64,000 nucleotides of DNA from the NCBI GenBank assembly GCA_949126835.1, contig OX421508.1, forward strand, positions 18,984,598 through 19,048,597. The letters are read 5' to 3'. Origin of the DNA: Anisus vortex. Lineage: Eukaryota > Mollusca > Gastropoda > Planorbidae. Positions 57,801 to 64,000 of the stretch are shown here, piece after piece (position 1 is the stretch's first letter; each line of letters starts with the position of its first letter). The translations under genes were made by a program, and so were the position numbers. The notes beneath the pieces were generated by a model, which worked only from the letters and a program-made list of their open reading frames with translations, ran no database searches and had not been told where the DNA came from.

Positions 57801-60800
57801 CTGAGTAGATTAACTCAGATGCCAGAGGTGGGTTGAACAAATGCCACAGTCTGAGTAGATTAACTCAGATAGATGCCAGAGGTGGGTTGAACAAATGCCA
57901 CAGTCTGAGTAGATTAACTCAGATAGATGCCAGAGGTGGGTTGAACAAATGCCACAGTCTGAGTAGATTAACTCAGATGCCAGAGGTGGGTTGAACAAAT
58001 GCCACAGTCTGAGTAGATTAACTCAGATGCCAGAGGTGGGTTGAACAAATGCCACAGTCTGAGTAGATTAACTCAGATGCCAGAGGTGGGTTGAACAAAT
58101 GCCACAGTCTGAGTAGATTAACTCAGATGCCAGAGGTTGGTTGAATAAGTACCACAGTCTGAGTAGATTAACTCAGATGCCAGAGGTGGGTTGAACAAAT
58201 GCCACAGTCTGAGTAGATTAACTCAGATGCCAGAGGTTGGTTGAATAAGTACCACAGTCTGAGTAGATTAACTCAGATGCCAGAGGTGGGTTGAACAAAT
58301 GCCACAGTCTGAGTAGATTAACTCAGATGCCAGAGGTGGGTTGAACAAATGCCACAGTCTGAGTAGATTAACTCAGATGCCAGAGGTGGGTTGAACAAAT
58401 GCCACAGTCTGAGTAGATTAACTCAGATGCCAGAGGTGGGTTGAACAAATGCCACAGTCTGAGTAGATTAACTCAGATGCCAGAGGTGGGTTGAACAAAT
58501 GCCACAGTCTGAGTAGATTAACTCAGATGCCAGAGGTTGGTTGAATAAGTACCACAGTCTGAGTAGATTAACTCAGATGCCAGAGGTGGGTTGAACAAAT
58601 GCCACAGTCTGAGTAGATTAACTCAGATGCCAGAGGTGGGTTGAACAAATGCCACAGTCTGAGTAGATTAACTCAGATGCCAGAGGTGGGTTGAACAAAT
58701 GCCACAGTCTGAGTAGATTAACTCAGATGCCAGAGGTGGGTTGAACAAATGCCACAGTCTGAGTAGATTCACTCAGATGCCAGAGGTGGGTTGAACAAAT
58801 GCCACAGTTTGAGTAGATTAACTCAGATGCCAGAGGTGGGTTTGTAAAAAAAAATATTTTCCAACCCCATCAAGGAGCACTTAACATAAAAGAATGCCAA
58901 ATGCCAAAATAAAACATTTTTAGAAGTATAAAATGGAAAACATAAAATGTGGACATCTGAGGGGGAAAGATATGCAACTGACATTTTTTAAAGTGCCAGA
59001 GGAAGGAGTTGTAGACATAATGTATACAATTGTGTTATCTAAGCTGCTTACTGTTTTTTTAGATACATGAATGTGAGAATTGGAGTGTTGACACAATAAT
59101 TACATGTAGTTAAGTGCTTTAGATGATAGTCACGACTAAATATAGTCAATTATTTTATTTACAATTTGTTTTATTCATTGTGTTTAAAAATATAATTCAT
59201 TAATTTGAACAAGTCTTGTCTATACATCTTACAGGCTTCATGTTCTTTAATGCCTAATAGTAAGTTAAATGCCAGTATTTATTTTAAAAAATGCTTTATA
59301 TGCCAATCTATACAGGATTCTGATAGCTTTTCATCGTACCAGTTAAAAAAACTGATGAAACAGAGCAAGCTGACAAACCGCATAGATGAGGTCCGCAAGG
59401 AGATGTCCTCAAAAACCTCTGCAGACCTGGCCTACTCCCTGGGCGATGATTACTACGGGGACGAGGTGGAGTCCAGGAGGATCGTCTCGGAAGACGCTGC
59501 CCATTACGTTCTGATCAAAGGCCTGACCAAGAGAAAGCAGGAGGAAGAAGCAGAGAAGTACGAGCTACAGAGTCGAGTGAAGCTGGAGAAGGTGGAGGAG
59601 GACGATGACAAGTGCGGTCGGAGCAGTTATAAAACTGAGCAGTCGTACCCTCTGAACTATGAAGAGCCGGAGCTGATGTCCACATCCTCAGACTCTGACA
59701 GTGGCATTGAGGCTTTTGACAGCAGAAAGAAAAATAGGCCAACGGCTAAAGGACCACGACACAAGAACCTAGCATCTAAAAATAGAATCACAAATCCAAT
59801 ACGCTCTGTGTCTTCCAAAGGCAAAAATAATTCTAGAGCATCAGACAATAAGAAATCTGGTTCTGTGCAGAAAACAACAGATGAAGATTCCAGCTCTGAA
59901 GGTGAGTCAAATATTGTTCAAGTATCTTCAGTGAAATTGTTAGTTATTGTTTTTTTTTAAATATGCTCTGATCAGTTTAGTTAGTATTGTAAATTATTAT
60001 CTCTTAATTTTCATTGTCTATCTCATCTGCAAAGTGCTTCATTTGTGTTGTTTCCTTAGGAGAATTTATTGAAGTGACAATCAACCCAAATGCAGCAGTT
60101 GTAGAAGATGATCTTTTTCCAGCAAGTGTGTTTGAAGTGAATTGTCAGCCTGAGGAAGATAATTGTGGCATGCTCAATGGGAAGGAATTACGGGGCGATG
60201 TCTCTGAGGTCTCAACAACCCACCAGCAGGATGTTTTACAGTCCGTGAATGCCACAGCTACTTGTAGCGTTGCCACTCCCGTAAATGCTCTCGCCGGTTG
60301 CAGTGAAGAAATTACGGCTAAAAGGAAAAGCATTTTGGATGACATACGGAATCAGCTGGAAAAGAAAAGAGAAAGTTTTGCCGCAGCGTCCTCTGGTGTC
60401 ATTGATGATGTTCCTGGAACTGGTGTTGTAGAAAATGATATTCCTGGAACTTGCCTTGTAGATGACGATGTTCCTGTGAACCTAGACTACAGTGCAAGTG
60501 GCGGATTTTTCTTTGAGGAAGACAGTGAAGATGGCGCTGCTGGATCCTCGGGAAAGGAGGACGATGTTGGTGACGTTATTCTTGACAATGATGTTGCGAA
60601 TGAATCGTGCATTGTGGGGTCTCCGCGATCTCTGAAAGCTGATGCACTTGTCGCCAAGGGAAGTAAATCTCCCATGTCCGACTCTGATGAGGACTTGAAA
60701 CTTGCCATAGAGCTATCTCTACAGACTGCACAACGGGAAAAGGCTGCGGATGAAGTCAAGATTCACCAAAATGTGGACCAAGACCTGGACACAATAACAT

Positions 60801-63800
60801 GTGATATAGAAGTCAAAGAGGAAAGCTCAGAAAGTGAAGGGGGAGATCATCTAACAGGTGGGGATTACTCTGAGAAGTTCACAACTGAGAGCGCAGGCAA
60901 GAGTCCACAGCAAGGGAAGTCAATCTCCCCAAACAAAGGGCTCAGCAGACTTCAGCCTGAGGACTTTGATGCAGATGAGGAAATGGGAGAATACTTTCAA
61001 ACTTTACAGGAGGTGAGTTGCTGCCCTTGTATTTTTTTGTAGTTCTTTGTATAAAATCTAACAAACAACAAAGAAAGAGTAAAACAGCTACCGATTGCTC
61101 CATAAATTACAATAAATTTACTTTAGATGCCTTTACAAAGCTATAAAAATTTTTTTTAATTTTAATAGAATAGTGGCATTATAATCATAATAGATTGATC
61201 TGTGGTCCTGCCCTGTGAAATGTTTTACTAAATGCTATTCTCCTGATATCTCCATACCAATCCAGGTTAAATGACGGTTGTTGTTTTTTTTCCTGGTACA
61301 TTGTGTTGTCCCTGAGACTACTCAGCATGTCTCATTAAGAATAGGGGCATGGTAGCCGAGTGGCAGCGCTTTCGGCTGGTGTTCCGAAGGTCCTGGGTTC
61401 AAATCTTGGTGAAGGCTAGGATTTTTTCCCGGGACTCGAGGGTGTCCATGAGTCTACCCAGCTCTGATAGGTACCTGACATTAGTTGGGGTAAAGTAAAG
61501 GCGGCTGGGCATTGAGTTGGCCACACATCCCCTTGTATGCTGTGGCCACAGAATCAAAATGCTTCACTGGCCCTATGATCAATTTAGTCAGACGGGTATT
61601 TTACTTACTTACAGATGGCAATCCTCTTCTATGCCATGGCCATAGAAACTGAAGAATACTTCTTCAAAAGCTCTATAAATTAGCATGGTCAGAAAGGGCT
61701 ACTTTACTTTTTTTTTACTTTTGTAGGGCCAAGTAAGCAATTTTTTTTCTGGCATTTTTTTTTATCCACATTGTTTTTCTTTGCCTTTACCTAGGAAGAG
61801 CTGCTGGGCATGAACAGCTATTTAAATAGCGAGAGACAAGCTCTGGTGTCTGAACAAGGGAGACAAAACAGACTTGCCACCTCAGTGACCGATGAAATCA
61901 ACCAAGAGGCACAGGTAAGAAAAACAGCAACTCTTGTTTCATTAGCATTCATCTTTAGCACTCATCTTTAGCTCAGTTCCTGAGTCTACCTGGATTATGG
62001 GTTCCTAACATGCTGGCTGTGCATTGTACTGGCCACACAGTCCTCTTGTGTGTATAAACGTGTGAGCACTGCTTCACTAGCTCCATGGACCAACATAACC
62101 TTTGCTTTTAACAGCAACAATGTCCTTTCCATTGGTACATTGGCTGCATTAGCTGGAAATACAGTCAACCCTCGCTACTTCACAGTTTGAAATTTGCAGA
62201 TTCACAACTTCACTATTTTTTTTAATTATATCATATGAGAAAATATATTGCGGATTTTCTGGAAATTTCAAAAAAAGTTACAATATATAAAGACCCAAAA
62301 TTTTGAGTTAATTCCACAAAATATTTAGCTAATTCCATTAAAACATGTGTGCCTGTGTACTGTATGTACATACTGTAGATATCTGTACTGTAAAGGGTGT
62401 TTGTTAAAACTTTACGTACGTAAAGGGAGAGTTTTAAAAGTCAAAATACATGTTAAATAAATACTGTACATATGGTGACCCTACTTTGCGGATTTTCAGC
62501 TATCGCTGCCAGTCTCGGAACCTATCTACCATGATAAATGATATATCTTCATTTGGCTACTTTTGCATTTATTTAGAAATAAAAAGCATCGTGGACGAAG
62601 TAGCGCTACTTATCTTAATATCCAGTGTACATTAACAAAATTGTTGTTTGTCTTTTAACTAAACAGTCAACTACAAAAATTATTAGAATTATAATGTCAT
62701 CTTTATATTTTATTTTGTTAGACTTTAATACAGCCATGGTAAATGGGTATAACCACAACAATTATTCTTAGGAACTGCTTAGACTTTTTGGAATCCCTTA
62801 CATTGTGAGCCCAATGGAGGCTGAGGCGCAGTGCGCCTTCCTGGACATCACTGACCAGACACAGGGCACCATCACAGATGATAGTGACATCTGGCTGTTT
62901 GGCGGTCGCAGGATGTACAAGAATTTTTTCAATCAGAGCAAATACGTGGAGATGTACAGCTATGACAATATACACAATCATTTTGGTAAGTGGTCTGTGT
63001 TAACTCTTGCCATACTACAGGGCTCATTTGGTTTGGGAAAACTGACTTGATTTTTCAAGTTTGGGTAAACTGACTTGATTTTTCAAGTTTGGGAAAACTG
63101 ACTTGAATTTTCAAGTTTGGGGAAGTTTGGGAAAACTGACTTGACTTTTCAAGTTTGGGGAAGTTTTGGAAAACTGACTTGAATTTTCAAGTTTGGGGAA
63201 GTTTTGGAAAACTGACTTGAATTTTCAAGTTTGGGGAAGTTTGGGAAAACTGACTTAAATTTTCAAGTTTGGGGAAGTTTGGGAAAACTGACTTGAATTT
63301 TCAAGCTTGGGAAAACTGATTTGAATTTTGGGAAAACTAACCAAGGTGTGGGAAAGTTTGTGATTCTCACAAAGCTGGACTTAACACTTGTTGTAAAAAA
63401 AATTTTCACAGTAAAAAATTATGTAGTTAAGAAGTTAAGAACTTCCATTAAGTTTATTATAAGTACTTTAAAAATATCCACAAACTATTATTTGGACAAA
63501 TTATATACACTGCCAGTAAACATTAAGAAATTAATCACATACCTATGAACATTTGTTTGTGAAATTTTTTTGTGATGGTTTGTGAAAAGTTGGGGAATTT
63601 TTTGTATTGATTTTAGAGTAAGAACCCTGGCACTGGCTATTTTCTGAAAGTGTTAACTGTCGCCATCCTGCCTCCCATTCTTAAAACTAGTTTTTCAAAT
63701 TACAAACATGCTTTATATCTAATGGTAGTGCCAGATACTCAAAATTTCTTTGGCATTTTGGTTTTGCTTGCAATAGTGTGACTTTCTTGTTGCTATATTT

Positions 63801-64000
63801 ATTTTTGTTTGCAGACAGCTGTTGACTAATATAGTAGTCAACTTTCCCTTATGTAGGTTTCAATAAAGGATAGGTGATGGATATATGTTTTACTTTTTCG
63901 CTTTGTAGGCTTGAGCAGACAACAGTTAATTAACATAGCCTTGCTCTGTGGCAGTGACTACACAGAGGGAATCCAGGGTGTTGGACCAGTTAGGGCATTG
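51811..64000 (+). CDS. ERCC5: DNA excision repair endonuclease XPG/ERCC5, 5' part (11 coding exons, truncated by window end)
   Basis: Seen: exons 51811-51898, 53000-53079, 53481-53576, 55599-55807, 56312-56372, 56826-56969, 59316-59901, 60060-61012, 61795-61914, 62772-62985 and 63909 to the window end. All phases agree over 881 codons. Residues 1 to about 90 are the XPG N-region: [10 protein letters not shown], the metal-binding D of DVSIWL, and VFDGG. After it come the helical ELKERNKY segment, [14 protein letters not shown] sequence (here [10 protein letters not shown]) and [20 protein letters not shown] long acidic spacer follows, and the I-region then starts with [40 protein letters not shown] and [12 protein letters not shown], with the E and D ligands of the FEN1/XPG family. 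Known: XPG cuts 3' of the lesion in nucleotide excision repair and binds TFIIH. Human XPG has 1186 residues, so roughly a quarter is missing to the right. Exon 1 may have an upstream 5'UTR exon, since TTTTCAG sits 9 bases before the ATG. Confidence 0.95.
51899..52999 (+). other. XPG intron 1
   Basis: AT-rich, a C-run at 52102-52118. No insertion recognised. Confidence 0.6.
53960..54065 (+). mobile_element. SINE body fragment in XPG intron 3
   Basis: AAAGGTGGCTGGGCATTGGG and CTTGTGTGTGCTAAAGAAAC, the SINE body without the head. Diverged. Confidence 0.5.
54218..55273 (-). mobile_element. hAT family B copy 3 (1056 bp) in XPG intron 3
   Basis: Perfect 8-bp duplication AGTTAGAT (54210-54217 and 55274-55281). 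Same ends and orientation as copy 2 and closely similar throughout. Non-autonomous. Confidence 0.9.
56400..56665 (-). mobile_element. tRNA-derived SINE copy in XPG intron 5, antisense
   Basis: Minus strand has the full head GGCACGGTATCCGAGCGGCA, GGTTCGAATCC and the body with GGTACCTGACCTTAGTTGGG. The best-preserved head in the window, within 30 bases of XPG exon 5. Confidence 0.85.
56928..58843 (+). repeat. 50-bp minisatellite grown from the XPG exon 6 / intron 6 junction, about 38 copies
   Basis: The first unit is the last 42 bases of XPG exon 6 plus its splice donor and first intronic bases (AACAAGTACC ... ATGCCAGAG|GTGGGTTG). The unit then repeats with a 50-bp period (some units 54 bp, from an extra ATAG) to 58843. 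Most units read AACAAATGCC and a minority AATAAGTACC, close to the exon original. Every unit keeps GAG|GTGGGT, so the intron begins with dozens of copies of its own donor. A block near 57102-57290 recurs at 57810-57998, a higher-order duplication offset by 708 bp. Confidence 0.95.
60060..61012 (+). CDS. ERCC5: XPG spacer exon with ubiquitin-interacting-like motif
   Basis: Largest exon of the XPG gene (953 nt) and the non-conserved acidic spacer between the N- and I-nuclease regions. Around 60670-60735 it encodes [17 protein letters not shown], which fits the ubiquitin-interacting motif consensus (acidic run, hydrophobic-x-x-A-h-x-x-S-h). A short threefold repeat, DDVPGTG / NDIPGTC / DDVPVNL, lies near 60405-60485. 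Ends in a GAG|GTGAGT donor at 61012. The UIM reading is from the motif only. Confidence 0.85.
61340..61715 (+). mobile_element. tRNA-derived SINE copy plus an extra tail in XPG intron 8
   Basis: Head GGGGCATGGTAGCCGAGTGG (61346), GGTTCAAATCTTGG, body through ATTTTACTTACTTACAG. A second tail piece (ATGCCATGGCCATAGAAACT) follows to 61712. Ends about 80 bases before exon 9. Confidence 0.85.
62010..62112 (+). mobile_element. SINE body fragment in XPG intron 9
   Basis: GCTGGCTGTGCATTGTACTG, GCCACACAGTCCTCTTGTGT, ACTGCTTCACTAGCTCCATG: the diverged SINE tail. Confidence 0.5.
63010..63335 (+). repeat. Tandem array of about 38-bp units in XPG intron 10
   Basis: Repeats of TTTGGGAAAACTGACTTGAA followed by TTTTCAAGTTTGGGGAAG, with early units shorter (about 29 bp) and later ones longer. 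About nine copies start 25 bases after the exon 10 donor. No coding value. Confidence 0.85.

Noticed and set aside
57102..57998. Two identical minus-strand frames ([20 protein letters not shown])
   Set aside because: Antisense of the 50-bp array, duplicated by its higher-order repeat.
59515..60759. Minus-strand frames opposite XPG exons 7 and 8
   Set aside because: Shadows of the real exons, whose phases and family match are clear.

Overview
This is a piece of a eukaryotic genome, most likely a mollusc and probably a gastropod. The evidence is split genes with GT-AG introns, two animal genes, a large tRNA-derived SINE family, LINE and hAT relics, many minisatellites, and AT-rich spacer dotted with the octamer TAGGCCTA. 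The exact species cannot be read from the window. Only two host protein genes can be supported, both on the + strand. Most of the rest is transposable elements and tandem arrays.

Layout: 1-6.1 kb holds a SINE, a LINE remnant, a 46-bp array, a 30-bp array of about 40 units and a hAT element with a perfect 8-bp target duplication. From 6,186 to 34,894 lies a complete 12-exon gene whose exon phases all agree. It predicts a 540-residue secreted protein with an N-terminal MACPF (perforin-like) region and a C-terminal ApeC (apextrin C-terminal) domain, which suggests an innate-immune or egg/defence pore-former. Its introns of up to about 9.8 kb carry hAT, LINE, SINE and foldback elements and satellites. 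From 35 to 51.7 kb there is no host gene, only hAT-type elements, short arrays and one nearly intact LTR retrotransposon (39,670-46,889, minus strand). That element has 5-bp target duplications and the unusual order gag-protease-integrase-RT-RNase H, as in the Gmr1-like lineage of Ty3/gypsy. From 51,811 to the right edge are the first 11 coding exons of XPG/ERCC5, the 3' endonuclease of nucleotide excision repair. The gene runs off the window inside its nuclease I-region.

The two host genes show no functional link. They do share an oddity: in each, a minisatellite has grown out of the 3' end of a coding exon, so the exon end and its splice donor are repeated many times in the following intron. 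The other notable signal is a strong excess of TAGGCCTA. In four comparisons between repeat copies, one copy differs from its relatives by a GGCCTA-like 5- or 6-bp insertion at a TA dinucleotide.
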